From contig LSRX01001138.1 in assembly GCA_001939145.1 (NCBI GenBank), forward strand, positions 1-64,000: a stretch of 64,000 bases of DNA. The letters are read 5' to 3'. Shown here in pieces: positions 1 through 11,132 of the stretch. This DNA comes from Symbiodinium microadriaticum. Its lineage: Eukaryota; Sar; Dinophyceae; Suessiales; Symbiodiniaceae. The notes under the pieces were generated by a model that made no database searches, had not been told where the DNA came from, and was given only the letters and a program-made list of their open reading frames with translations. Position numbers and translations under genes: made by a program. Each line of letters starts with the position of its first letter. The first letter of the stretch is position 1.

Positions 1-1019
1 CAAATAAAGACAAATAAAGACAAATAAAGACAACGACATACAAAAATAAGGTTTTGGGCCTTTACTGTTAAAGTCTCCATAATCTAAACCCCCCCAATCT
101 AGGCCGCCGCAACCGGACAAGGATTCTATATGTATATATCTTATATTTTGTAATATACATCTTACATTTTATAGTGCATAGTGTGTGTGTGTGTGTGTAT
201 ATATATATAGAGAGAGAGAGAGAGTACATGTATATATTTGTTCGAATTTCCGCCTGTCTCCACAGCGAGGTTTTCCGGCCTTGTGCTCGGCGAAGTACTC
301 AGCAAGGCGGGCTGTCCAGGAGTGGACATTTCGACCTACCACGGTTCGACAGGGTTTAGGGAAGGTTTAGGTTTAGAGAGGGTTAAGCGAGGGTTTAAGG
401 AGGGTTTAGGGTTTAGGAGGGTTTAGGGTTTAGAAGTCACGCTTCCTTGGATGCCGCTTCAGCTCCTGATTTCTGTGCATGGTCCCTGGTGCACCTGGAC
501 CTAGCTGCCGGACCCTCGAAGTTCTTTGGCTCCCCTTCGAGCTCTCCGCTCATCTGAGCATAAGCTGGACATGATGGCGCTTCTCGCAGGCATGCGGGGC
601 CTGAGGGCTCGCAAGGCGAGGCCACACGCCAACTATGTACATTACGTGCTTCCGATTGTCGTGTCCCGGGCCAAGCATATCCGAGTTTGATGTGCTTTGT
701 GAGCAACCTGGCCCTCTAGACAGGACAAGAGCAGAAAAGACTGCCTCAGCAATGATGGGGCAGTTGCTGTGGCTGTGCCAAATCTTGTGTTGGCTTCAAA
801 CACACCACCTAGCTGTACCTGTGCCGTTCCCCTCACACTCTCAGCCCAAACGGCTCAGACGATGACGGTCCGGTTGTTCTTCTCACCCAAGGACGCCCAG
901 AGTGCTGCAGGGCTCCCCCAAACCTCGCTCAGGCCGGAGCGGTCCAGAAGCTCCCGGGTCACATGCTCAGCCTGTGGAGATCAGAACGCTGAGGAGGGCT
1001 GTGAAAAGCTAAGTTACAG
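1..1019. other. Non-coding stretch with telomere-like and simple repeats
   Basis: No convincing gene is visible. The stretch starts with a short run of a 10-base caaataaaga repeat, has a TG/TA/GA microsatellite at about 181-226, and carries TTTAGGG-type telomere-like strings at about 355-436. The open frames here are short and have no recognisable motif. Confidence 0.5.
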
Positions 1020-2249
1020 TTATATAGTTATTATGTCTACCTGTGCGAAATGCATGCCTGCATACGTGCATACACAGATACATCGGAGATTACAGGCAGA
1101 GAGAGGGAGGGACGGGGACCCTGAATCTGGTCGAGGCACCTGGTCCATCGTCGACCCACCCCCGGTCTCTCCGCGCTCCTCCCCCTCTCCGAGCAAGGCG
1201 TGGTCTACAAAGCCCTTCGTAATGAGGCGGAGGGCCATGGATGCGATGGTTGGGGCGAAGTAAGCGGCCTGGGACGCTGGGAACTTCATCGTCACGATTT
1301 GCATGTACGTGCCTTTGCTCCGATCGACCAAGGGATAGTAGCCGAACAAACCTGCATCCATATGCACGTTTGCGGCTCTGCACTGATCAGTGAAGCTGCT
1401 CGCTTTCGGTGGAAAGCACTCGAAGTAGTTGCACATGGAATAATGCCCAAGTAGCTGCACCAAGACGGTGCTTGAATCTGCGATTTGCACTCCATTTAGG
1501 TAGTCCTTCTCCATCTCCTTACTCACCTCCTCAGGGATCAGCTCGTTGCCGACGTAGGCGCGCAGAATTCGGTCGTAGTCGTCACCCGTGGTCATCAAGT
1601 TTCCAGCCAATCCCGGGTTCGTGCCTCCGAGCCAAGTGGTCGCCTTTAGCTGCAAGGGCCCTATGAGGTATCGATGAAGCAACTCCTGGACAGAGATGCC
1701 CGCGGCGTAAGCGGCCATTGCTCCAGCCACTTGCAAGTGGAAGGAGTTGTAGGCCCAAGTTGTACCAGGCTCAAACCGGAAAGGAGCCAGGTCGTAGATT
1801 TCTCTCGCACAGGATTCTCCTGTGTAGACAGAGGCATTGGCGCCTAAGCAAGGAACATTTCCGCCCGTGTCAGGTGAGTAGAAGCCACTTGTGAAAGACA
1901 TCAGATTCCGCAGAGTCACACGACTTTTTGGAACAGCGGGATCAGATGTCCACCAAGGAAAAACCTCATGTGCGAAGGTGTCGAAGGTCAGATGCCCCTC
2001 GGCCACGCACCCCGCAACGGCAATTGCAGCAGGGAACTTGCTAGAGGAGGCCATGGCCAAAGGTGTTGTCATTGAAGTTGCACCCTTCTCAAAAGTGAAG
2101 TGTCGACCGTCAGCCCGGCCGGCTGAGAAAGCCATGTCTTGAATCGGGAAGTAAGAGCTCAAGATTGCCCTTACAGGCTCCCATCCATCTCCTTCAGCTC
2201 GAAGAAGTGTAACTTGAAACACGGCAATGCAACACCATCCACCTCTCAT
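1020..2249 (-). CDS. Serine beta-lactamase/class C-like hydrolase domain protein
   Basis: A 409-residue uninterrupted frame read from the ATG at 2249. It resembles the beta-lactamase (class C, penicillin-binding-protein-like) serine hydrolase family. The nucleophile motif S-x-x-K is at residues 68-71 (SSSK). The second-motif region is at about 165-170 (WAYNSF), with Tyr167 as the likely catalytic base, and a third-motif-like stretch beginning with His is at about 296-303 (HMDAGLFG). The first 15-20 residues are hydrophobic and could be a signal peptide, or they could be read-through from an intron. The last 55 residues (Gly/Glu/Ser-rich, then Cys-rich) do not look like the fold, so the true 3' end may be spliced. 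Eukaryotic members hydrolyse esters or peptides rather than antibiotics; the substrate here is unknown. Family assignment is fairly safe, gene boundaries are not. Confidence 0.68.
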   Translation of the reverse strand: MRGGWCCIAVFQVTLLRAEGDGWEPVRAILSSYFPIQDMAFSAGRADGRHFTFEKGATSMTTPLAMASSSKFPAAIAVAGCVAEGHLTFDTFAHEVFPWWTSDPAVPKSRVTLRNLMSFTSGFYSPDTGGNVPCLGANASVYTGESCAREIYDLAPFRFEPGTTWAYNSFHLQVAGAMAAYAAGISVQELLHRYLIGPLQLKATTWLGGTNPGLAGNLMTTGDDYDRILRAYVGNELIPEEVSKEMEKDYLNGVQIADSSTVLVQLLGHYSMCNYFECFPPKASSFTDQCRAANVHMDAGLFGYYPLVDRSKGTYMQIVTMKFPASQAAYFAPTIASMALRLITKGFVDHALLGEGEERGETGGGSTMDQVPRPDSGSPSLPLSACNLRCICVCTYAGMHFAQVDIITI

Positions 2250-2639
2250 GGCTCGAAAAGGCTCTGAAGCTCCGGACCGGAGCCTCGGCTGCCTGCCTAG
2301 CTACTCAGCGCAAGCGGAGGCCGCTACTGTAGCTTGAGCAGGGCAGGGGGAGATGTCAGGTGCCACAAAGAAGCTCTGCAGAGTCCCAAAGGGAGCTATA
2401 GGGCTCGTCTCCGTGTGCCCGCCTCCCCAAACCACAAGTCCATCCAGCTTCAGCCGCCGGCAGGTGCTGGCACAAGATTGCCTGAAGGCTGACTGCTGCA
2501 AACTCCGGAGCCACACTCAAGGGTCCTGGACCCACAGGTAGCGACTCTTTGCGGAAGTCCAGTCCAGGGCTCCCTGCAGCTCGCCACCCAGCTTTGCGAT
2601 GTCCTTGCAACTCGTCCGAAGCACAGCGGCCCTCGGGTT

Positions 2640-2680
2640 TATTAATACTATTATTATTATTATTATTGTTGTTATTGTTA

Positions 2681-2738
<58 letters not shown>

Positions 2739-2835
2739 TATTATTAGTATTACTATTATTACTATTTTACTATTACTATTACTATTATTCCTACTATTAC
2801 TACTACTATCATTATTATTATTACTACTATTTGTC
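2640..2835. repeat. (TTA)n trinucleotide microsatellite
   Basis: About 195 bases of imperfect TTA/TTAT/CTA units. The Ile/Leu/Tyr-only and Asn/Ser-only open frames across it are artefacts of the repeat. Confidence 0.95.
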
Positions 2836-5189
2836 ACTGTCCTCGGGCTGGCTCTGACCCAGCAGGTCGCAGCCTTCGGTGCAGCCGTTTAAGCCATGTG
2901 ACGTCTTTTGCAGCTTCTTGCAGACTTCAAGGTCACATCCCGCCTCCCTGGTTCCGGTGCGGAGCCAGCAACTCCTGCAAGAAAGCTAACGAACTGCGCA
3001 TCTGCGCAGGAGCCAGGTTCAAGCTGATGATTATTTTTATTCGCAACCGATAGCTGTCACCGCAACGGCAAGCAGAGTACCGATCTGGCATGAAGGGTAT
3101 TTAGGAGACTTCAGGGGCTCTTCAAGAAATGTCAAGAGCCAAAAAGAAGAAACTGGGGACCCGGCCTCGGTGAGCTCGAAGGAGTAGCCGTTGACAAGCC
3201 CAGCGAGGCCCATGGTGATGCAAACCACGGTGCCACTCCAGACCTGCGCTGGGAGTTCTTTGCAGGCTCAGATCTTTTCGACTCGCACACTCGCTCAAGG
3301 CAGGCACGAATTCTCGCGTAGGTTCAGATCTTTCGACACGCACTCCGCATAAGCTGGCGCGGCGAAGGTCTGCTCAACTAGCTTCTGCCATACACAACGA
3401 GAGCAAGTCGGTCATTCATCTCTGTCCGGACCAAATACGACTTCGAGGCCAGTGCCTTTCTCTTGATTCTCCCGATACCTGGTGGTTGGCCATTGCGTCC
3501 CCGAGGCTTCAGATTTAAGCCAGCCTTCTGCCGTGCGCGGAGGCGGAGGTTCCTTCGGAACTCCCTGATTCAGTCCCTGATTGCCTCGACCTTGTTCTTG
3601 AAACGTTCATGGCGAAAGGTCATCGCCTGCGCCACACCCTGTGCAATCCAGGCTTGGTGCCCTCGCGCCTGCGTCCCGCGTCCCGCGCCGCCTCATGCAT
3701 GGCCCAGGCGTTGTCGAGCAAGCTCCTCAGGTATTCCGCTTCAGCTTTGAGCTCCAGCTAGCATGCCTCTGCCGTTTCTAGCGCCGCTTTCAGCTGCTGG
3801 ATCTGAATAGCCTGATCGGAGCTTCAGCTGCTTTCAGCCAACTCCGAAGTTGGGCAGAGATCGGCTCCGATGAATGGCGAGAGGAGCAGGCTGTCTCCGA
3901 ACCGCAACCTGTTTGCTCCGCTTCCTCCCAGCTGTGACCATGGTCCCGCGACCGAGAATACCACGGTCTTTCGACCATCTACGAGCGCAGCTTCAGCACA
4001 GAACGGGAGGCACGCGAGGAGCTGGATCACTGGAAAGAACTTCTCCCGCTGAACGTCAGTGCTTCTCTGTCCATTGCGGCTGAAGCCAACCAGTTGCATC
4101 GGCCTCCCCAGAGTAGGAAGCACAGAACTCATCCGAAGAGCTCATTCCAGAAAGCAGCGCGTCGTCTTCTATGCATAATGTGGCAAAAGTAGTGAAAAAG
4201 GCATTCCGGTCTAAGCCAAGCGCTTGGGCCCAAGATATTCGTTTGATACTCACACTCGGACAAAGCCAGACAAGGTCTGCAGACGATCCTTCGCGCAACA
4301 ACACAAGAACTGGAGGCCTGCAGATAGTCAAAGAGGCCCATGAGGACATTGTTTACGCCAGGTCCAGATCGCCCAATCAACACGATGCCGATGCCTCGGA
4401 AGGCACATCTGCATCCACAGCTACATATACGTATCACAATGGATCAAGTGGACAAACAAACACACGGACGAATCAAGCTAGACGTGGGTTTGGCTGCTGT
4501 TTGGGTATCGTACACATACATAATACCTATACATATAACGTATATACGCATACATAGACATAGACCTAGGCGAAATGCATCATATAGGCCAGCTTTGGTG
4601 TATGCATACATTACATGTCTTTGTACTATACATCCCCGCGAGTTCCGAGTGAGCGCCCAGCGCTGGTGAAATCGACGCAGGTCGAATTTGTCCAGCCTGG
4701 GCCATGTATTCGCAAAGAACACATGCGCCAAGGTAAAGTAAAGCGGAAAAGGGGTGTGGGCTCCGCCATACAAACCTGAAGTCGGCCGGGGAAAATGACA
4801 CAAAAAAACAGCGTCGCGCCAAGCCAAAGCACTACTGGCTACAGTTCATGATCTTACGATGCCAAAGCTGACTGACGATTTCAATTGTAAGTACAAGGTG
4901 AAGTTGCTCCGTAAGGTGAAGTTGCTCCGAGAGAGTAAGATGCACACGTTGCAAGGACGGCAGTAGAACTTCGCGACACTCAGCAATGACCGCGAACACT
5001 ATGGCAAAGACAGACGGTTGCATCCTGAAGTGCTGCGGAAATGCGAGAGGCTGCCTTGGAAGTCATCAAGGAGATGCCATGTCTGTACCCCCTCCACAAC
5101 ATCAAACCAAATCAACAAACGCGGAGTCGCCCACGTGGCTTCGCTGTGAATAGGGTGCCTTTCGGTCTCATGCACTCCTGATCCTTTTC

Positions 5190-6030
5190 CCTAAACCCTA
5201 AACCTACACTCTAGACTCTAAACCCCTAAACCCCGAAACCCTAACGGAAGCCGAGGCCCTTGCAGGGGAGAAATGGGTTCTTGCGGCGTGGGCGACACAG
5301 GATTCGCCTGAAGCCGGGCCATGCGACAGGTGACCTAATTTCGGGTTTATAAGGTCTATTTAGGGCTATAGGAGATTAAAGGAAACTACAGGTAGGGAGT
5401 TTAGGGTACCTTAAGGGCTCCTTTCAGGGATCTTTAAGGGGTTTAGGGCTATAGGGTTTAGGGTTTAAGGGATCGGGCCTAGGGCTTAAGGCTCCGGGAT
5501 CTCACCCTCGGACAATCCTGCGTTTTTCTTTGCTACTCAGACTCCCCAAAACCGTAAAACCCCAAAGTTTAGGGTGTGTGGTTTCCCCAAATCTTAGCAC
5601 CCTTTTTGAGCAGGGACTGCAATGCACTAAGCCCTGAATCCCTCTCAGCACCCTAAACCCCAAATCCAGAAGAGTTGACAATCACAGCCCTGCAACGTCG
5701 GACCGGCCTTCGTCGAGCTTGAGCCTTTGCCTTGGTAGACAAGTGAAACCATCTGGGGTAGAAGGGCTCCACAAGGGTTCTATTCAGGGGACCATTATGG
5801 AGTAGTTAAACTATTGTCCCTTCCAGGTCTTTATCTTTTTGTGCCTTGCATAACGAAGGGTTTCAACACTCACGGCGAGGCAGAGCCAGGCGAGCTGTTG
5901 CTCAGAAAAAAGCTCCCTCAGACCTCTCTCTGTAAAACCTAACCCCAAACCCTAGGGTTTAGAGTTTAGGGAAACCCTAAAGTGTATAGGGAAACCCTAA
6001 ACCATATAGGGAAACCCTAATCTGTAGAAC
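5190..6030. repeat. Interspersed telomere-like TTTAGGG/CCCTAAA strings
   Basis: Many short, degenerate copies of the plant/alga-type telomere heptamer in both orientations, separated by unique sequence, for example around 5195-5245, 5430-5475 and 5945-6030. They are too scattered to be a chromosome end. Similar strings recur throughout the window, including inside introns. Confidence 0.8.
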
Positions 6031-8596
6031 CTAACCGGGTTTTGTCAGCTCACAGCGCCGACAGAAGCAATGACCAGCACGTTTTGGGGGAACAGCAGTT
6101 AACAGACCCCAACACGGGGCCGTGTCCTCCCTAGGGCGGCCACGGCGGTGTCCCGCGCCCAAGCAAGGGAATTGAGGTGCTGGGTTTCAATGTGGCTTCA
6201 GGGGAGTTTCGCGGGAACAACATCCTTCTCACCCTTCCTTGTAGCCCGAACGTAACTGGGTTGAGCTTCCGTAGGCTCTCCCCGCAAGCACCTCCTTCCC
6301 CAACCAACATGTCTATGTAAAGGGAGCCCTGCAACTGTAGAGAGAAGCCCACGCGACGGCTAAGGACACAACCGGCATCAGCGCCCGAACTTGAAGGGCT
6401 GTCTTGTACCGGAAGGTTGCCTGGCAGAGTTTTTTTTCCCTCTCGCATGGCTAAGGATCTATGCCCACAACCAAGAAATCCTTGAGTACAAGACAACTGT
6501 GCCAGCGATAAAGATCAGTGACAGTGCGTGAGGCTGGTTTAGGGGTTTAGGGTTTATAGGGTTTAGATGGGTTTAGGGAGGTCAGGTTAGGCTGCAGGAA
6601 TTTGGGTTTAGGATATCTTCCCTCTCTGGATTTCGGCTTCCACACTCGCACAGGCCAGGTGCGGTTCTTGGTGCATAGTCGGATGAGGTGAGACACTTCC
6701 AAGAACGTCCAAACTCTGAAACCACTAGCCAGGAAGTTTCATAGTCCCTGGTCATAAAAACCCTAAACCCTAAACCCCAAACCTGTCATTGGACATCGTT
6801 AGAAAAGGCACTGTCGAACGCAACATCAGAGCCCTTAACTTAACGGCCATCATTCAGGCGGAGATGCCCAGGTACTTCGAGGTCTTTTGTTTAAAGGACC
6901 TACGTGTGATTAAACGACTCTGGGGTGGGCTTTGGATTTAGCGTGTTGAGCTTTGAGTTTTAGGCTAACTTCATTTAAAAATTTAGACATTTCATGTAGC
7001 TCTTAGCGTTTCGAGCTTAGGGCTCAGGGCTTCGAGGGAGTTTGCCCACAGGATGGAGCCACATGAAGTGCTCAAGTTTGGGCCTTCTGAGTGGCTGGAG
7101 ATCCCTTGCAAGGAATCATCTCTGGTCATTCCACCTGGCACCGAATGGCGAGACTTCTGGTTGGAGGGTCGATTGAGGGTACATTTCGCAGAGACAACAC
7201 ACGAGCACCAGACGCTTGGGTTTCTCAGGCAGCAGTTGAAGTACGTTCAGCTCCTGTTGCTGGCAGTTCAGAGAAGCCAAAAAGGTGTAGGAAAGCCCGT
7301 GTGTCCTGATCCGGCATCACCTCCAACTTGGCTTCCTTGTGATGCCCCGAGCCTCAGAAGCGATTTTCTCTGCCGGGCGTGTCATCAGCTGGAAGCTATT
7401 CGGTCAAGCCCGGTGCCGGCTAGGCTTGGAAGACATTTCCGCAGCAGATCTTCATCAGGACACACGCGGCCCTGCGGCCATCAGCACTGATCATGCCAAG
7501 GATCTCATGCAGTGCCAGTGCCAGCATCCCTCATTGTAGAGCGGACATCTTTTCCACACACGCCATCTTCACGCGTAGGCTTACGACCTGTCTTCTGAAA
7601 ACCGCTCATTCCTTGCTACCGCTTCGTCTCGAGAAACGATCACCGGAAGTAAAGCAAAGCCGGCGAGGTAGCTCACAGGCCATCGGAGACGGATGCCCCG
7701 TGGCCGTTTGCATGCTCCTTTGCTCCGGAAAGGTGCCTCCAGGCTCGCGAGTCGAGGGTTGCTTCCCAGGCAGTCTTGTTGCCCTTGCCCACGGTCTTGG
7801 CATCTCTGACGCCTCCGAGTTCGGCGCCATAATCAAAGCGCACGTCCAGAGCCCGGGGCTCCATCAAAGCTGAAAGAGGATGGAGATGCAGTTCAGGACG
7901 ACGTCACAACCAAGTTCGGCCAGGCTTGTCACCGTAGTCCGTACCTGTTCCGCCGGGATCCGCCGGGAACTCTGCAAAATGTCGATGGTCTCAGGTGCAG
8001 GCCGAGAAGCCTAGAAGACGTGCTGGCGCGGGATGCTCTGATCCAGGAACGCCAACCTTGTATGTTAATAATAGTAATGATAATAAATAATACTAATAAC
8101 AATAATAATAATAATAATACCACAGTTCACCCACCTGGCCCTTTACCTGCTTAGCATTTGCACCCTGACTCGTGTGCTGCACACTGCCGAGGGGCCTCCT
8201 GCATCAAAGGCCCTCAGATGCAACGACATCAAAGTTTGGAGGCAATTCTGCTCACTTCGCCAGGTTCAATGCCCCCCGGAACCGAGCGTCGCTGAGTTCT
8301 TGGAGAGAGCCCACTGGAGTAGACAGGAGCGGGAGGCTGCCACTCGTTTGCCCCAGCTGTCCTCTGCCACAAGGGCTTTAGGGCTTCGGCGCTCACACTT
8401 CAGGGGAAAGTCTGAAGTCATCAACTTCTGCACAAGATGTGTCAGACTGTCTGGAAGGACGATGTCTGAGGCCCGGTCGTGGCAGGGTAGCCTTGCACAG
8501 GGGCTTCTCTTCTACAAGGAAGAGGTCCCGCGGGCTTCGGAACCAACATGACCACCAAGCCGTTAAACACGATCGGTCCCGGCTTTGGCTTATCAT

Positions 8597-8645
8597 GAAT
8601 TATGTATGCATGTATGTATGTATGTATGTATGTATGTATGTATGT
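8597..8645. repeat. (ATGT)n microsatellite, left flank of the non-LTR element
   Basis: Eleven or so ATGT units directly precede the first unique base of the non-LTR retrotransposon. The same repeat in the same orientation follows the element's 3' end at 23296-23345, so the element appears to sit inside one (ATGT)n tract. Confidence 0.9.
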
Positions 8646-8889
8646 AGGGCTGGAAGATCGCCTCGAGACGGCGAATAGCCATTGCCCCAGCACTTTAGGT
8701 GCGCCTTTTTCCCTTGCCGCCATAGGGAAACACTGCCGCTCGCCGAACTGGCATCGACGGCAGCGACATTACCGATCGTCCGCTCGCAAGCGGATCCAGA
8801 CTGGTCAACCAGTCAGCCTGCGAGGCTTCCTCAGCCTGCATAACCACCACGCCACAGGCCCTGACTTCCGACATCGTCTCCAGTCTCTC

Positions 8890-10092
8890 ATGGGCAAGAA
8901 CGGGAAGCAATGGGGACCCAAGACAGCCAAGGCCGACGCATGGCATGGCCAAGGCGGCCAGTACGGTGGCAGTCAGCATGGCTCATGGCGCTATTGGCGG
9001 GGTATCGACTCGCCCCGTGCACCATGGCGCAAAGAGAACCCGAGACCAGCCTTCCCCACCTTTATGCAGATGCCCTCACAACCCGAGACCAGCAAGACGG
9101 AGGAAGCCACTATGGAGGTTGGCGGCCTGCAGACGTTGCAATCGGTGCTCACAAAGGCCAGGAGGGCGGAGCTTCGTGTCAAGAAGCTGGGTCAAGAACG
9201 CGAAGGCTTGCAGCGGAAATGGGAGAAGTTCAACGAGGAGCTGAAAGCCACCTTTGTCAAGGAAAAGAACAAGTTCCACCGCGAAGTCGAGCGCAACGAA
9301 AAGGAAATGGAAGCAGCCCTACAGGGTCAGGAGGTTGCCCGCCAGACAGTGGTCCAAGTGGCTATTGGGCAGCCCGTCGTGACGGACAGCCGCAAGACGG
9401 ACGAGGCTGCAACTGCGAACTGGGAGGCCATGACGCAGCAATGGGAGAGAGAAGGGGACGATATGGACGGCGTTTTGCAAAGGGCCCTTGGCGGGACGGC
9501 TCATACACCGCCCCAGTCCCGAGCCCGTCGTCCCAGGTCTCCCTTGTTGGATGGCTCTTCTCCCCGCGGGGCGGAAGCAGCGAACAGCCGAGGTGCTGTG
9601 CCTATGGAGACGGAGAACCTGGCTACGTACAATCAGATGTCACCCGGATTTGTCAGGAACGACCCATACATGACCAGTCCCGGGGCCAGCTCGGTGGCAG
9701 GGCCTCTTGCAGCAGCTCGGGCTACCACTACGGAGTTCCCTTCCAATCATGCTCCGCCTCCCGGCCTGCCGCCACAAGAAGGGGGCGAGATTGGCTCGAC
9801 AATGCCACCAGGCACTCCTCCCAGGGTGGCCCCTGCATCGATTGCCACCCCGCCAAAGACGGACAGGCCAGCGAGTGTGGGCGCACCTCCGCTCGCGGAG
9901 ATGCTCTCCGCCAAGCGGGTAGAGAGGCGTTCAGCCTTGGAGCCTTTTGGAGGGAAGCAGGCCAGAGATGCGGGACATGTACGCCCGCCGGATCCGCAGG
10001 CCGGCGAAAGGACGTCCGGAGCCTTTGTCGACGACGACAACGACGAACTGGATCGAGGCGTGCCCTCACCCGGCTTTGGAACCCTGGAGTGA
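8890..10092 (+). CDS. Non-LTR retrotransposon ORF1: basic coiled-coil protein
   Basis: The first in-frame ATG downstream of the microsatellite is at 8890; the frame is open upstream only through the ATGT repeat, so this start is preferred. The product is 400 residues. Residues 1-60 are Gly/Gln/Trp-rich and basic. Residues about 80-160 form a strong Lys/Glu/Arg/Gln heptad coiled coil. The rest is Pro/Ser/Thr-rich and probably disordered, ending with an acidic DDDNDE patch. Position and coiled coil match the nucleic-acid-binding ORF1 protein of LINEs, which packages element RNA. I see no CCHC knuckle or RRM. A long overlapping frame from 8910 is judged a shadow in this part. Confidence 0.65.
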   Translation: MGKNGKQWGPKTAKADAWHGQGGQYGGSQHGSWRYWRGIDSPRAPWRKENPRPAFPTFMQMPSQPETSKTEEATMEVGGLQTLQSVLTKARRAELRVKKLGQEREGLQRKWEKFNEELKATFVKEKNKFHREVERNEKEMEAALQGQEVARQTVVQVAIGQPVVTDSRKTDEAATANWEAMTQQWEREGDDMDGVLQRALGGTAHTPPQSRARRPRSPLLDGSSPRGAEAANSRGAVPMETENLATYNQMSPGFVRNDPYMTSPGASSVAGPLAAARATTTEFPSNHAPPPGLPPQEGGEIGSTMPPGTPPRVAPASIATPPKTDRPASVGAPPLAEMLSAKRVERRSALEPFGGKQARDAGHVRPPDPQAGERTSGAFVDDDNDELDRGVPSPGFGTLE

Positions 10093-11132
10093 CGCGTCAG
10101 ACAGTGAGGGCTTCACTTGTCCCGGTGCACAGAGCGAGGTGCCGAGTCTGGCTATGGGGCCCGACGACATGGCAGTTAATGGGAACTGCCATGCCTGAAG
10201 TGCCCCCTGGCTTCAGCTCTGCCCGCGCTTCTGTGGTCACTGGCGACAGTGCAAGCTTCAGTTGCCTAAGAAAGAGTGGGATAGCCTGTACAGCGGATAG
10301 GTGTTCAGTCCAGGCCGACTTTGCCTTGCTCTTTTACGGGTCTGCGCAGCCAGTGTACAAAGATTTCTGGGTTGATCTTGACGCTCTTGTATGCTCATGG
10401 GCGCAGCACATCCCTCGCACTCCCACCCCCAGCAACATGTTTGGGTTTGACATGGCTGGCGGGACCATGGGAGTCCCATCCCTATGGGAGTTCCAATCCT
10501 GTTGGACTTTTGCAGTTTGCCACGTCCCTTCACCACGAATACAAGTAATGGGAGTTTTCAGCCTTCACCCCCATAGCCTAGCTGTAACAGGAGCGTCTAA
10601 CATGTGCATCGGTGACGCAGGGGCACAGGCCCTGTTTACATGCTTTGGCCATCACGACACTGAGGTGCCAAGTGCTCTCACAGCCCTTCGCTCCATCTTG
10701 GATTTCTCGGGAGCAAAGCCCCTCTTGGGGGTTCTGATTTTTCTAGTCTTCCTTCGGGAACTTTGCAGGGCGCTAAAGAACCACATCGGTAGCTCTGGGG
10801 TGGTCGCCTGCAATGTCTTTGATGTCAGACCTGCCACGTATGACATCAGCAGTATATGCTGGATACTTCCGTGGAAAATTATGCTGCAGCGCTTGGTTGC
10901 CCATCCACTTGTGACCACGCTGCATTCCACGATCCTGCAGCGCCCCAACCCGTGCGTTGTTTTCTGGCGCTGTGCCTGTCTCCTCTGCCTGGTTGGGAGC
11001 CTAGCAAGCCACGGAGTTGATGTGAGCTCTGGAATTCTCTTTTTCGAATCCGCAGGGCATTGCGCAGGAATGCTTCTCCTGTGCGCGCTGCTGCGCCTTC
11101 TTTGCGCGCCCTTGCGCGCACCCTGGTAAAGA
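10093..11132 (+). other. Open inter-ORF stretch with hydrophobic segments
   Basis: In the same frame as ORF2, the sequence after the ORF1 stop stays open to a TAA at 11127-11129. The encoded 340 residues are Cys- and Leu-rich, with three or four strongly hydrophobic stretches. ORF2 has no ATG near its beginning, so this stretch may be the true upstream part of ORF2, cut by the TAA, or it may be a non-coding spacer. I cannot decide. Confidence 0.35.

Larger units (their letters stand above)
2250..8596. other. Long stretch without a supported gene
   Basis: I see no frame with recognisable protein motifs. The stretch holds a TTA trinucleotide array (2640-2835), telomere-like TTTAGGG/CCCTAAA strings (about 5195-5245, 5340-5490, 5930-6030, 6535-6610, 6760-6785) and an AT-rich AAT/ATA run (about 8065-8120). 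A 145-codon frame at 7053-7490 (plus) begins with plausible protein-like sequence but ends in low-quality sequence and has no known motif; it could contain an exon. Confidence 0.45.

Noticed and set aside
1-436. Possible chromosome end, given TTTAGGG strings near the window edge
   Set aside because: Copies are few, degenerate and scattered through the whole window.
3122-3150. Minus-strand string resembling the end of the dinoflagellate spliced leader (TTTTTGGCTCTTG)
   Set aside because: It differs from the expected TTTTGGCTCAAG at key bases and is not followed by a recognisable gene.
8910-10092. Long frame overlapping ORF1 of the non-LTR element
   Set aside because: Within ORF1 it has no coiled coil or motif and looks like a GC-driven shadow; only the part after 10092 is left open as a question.
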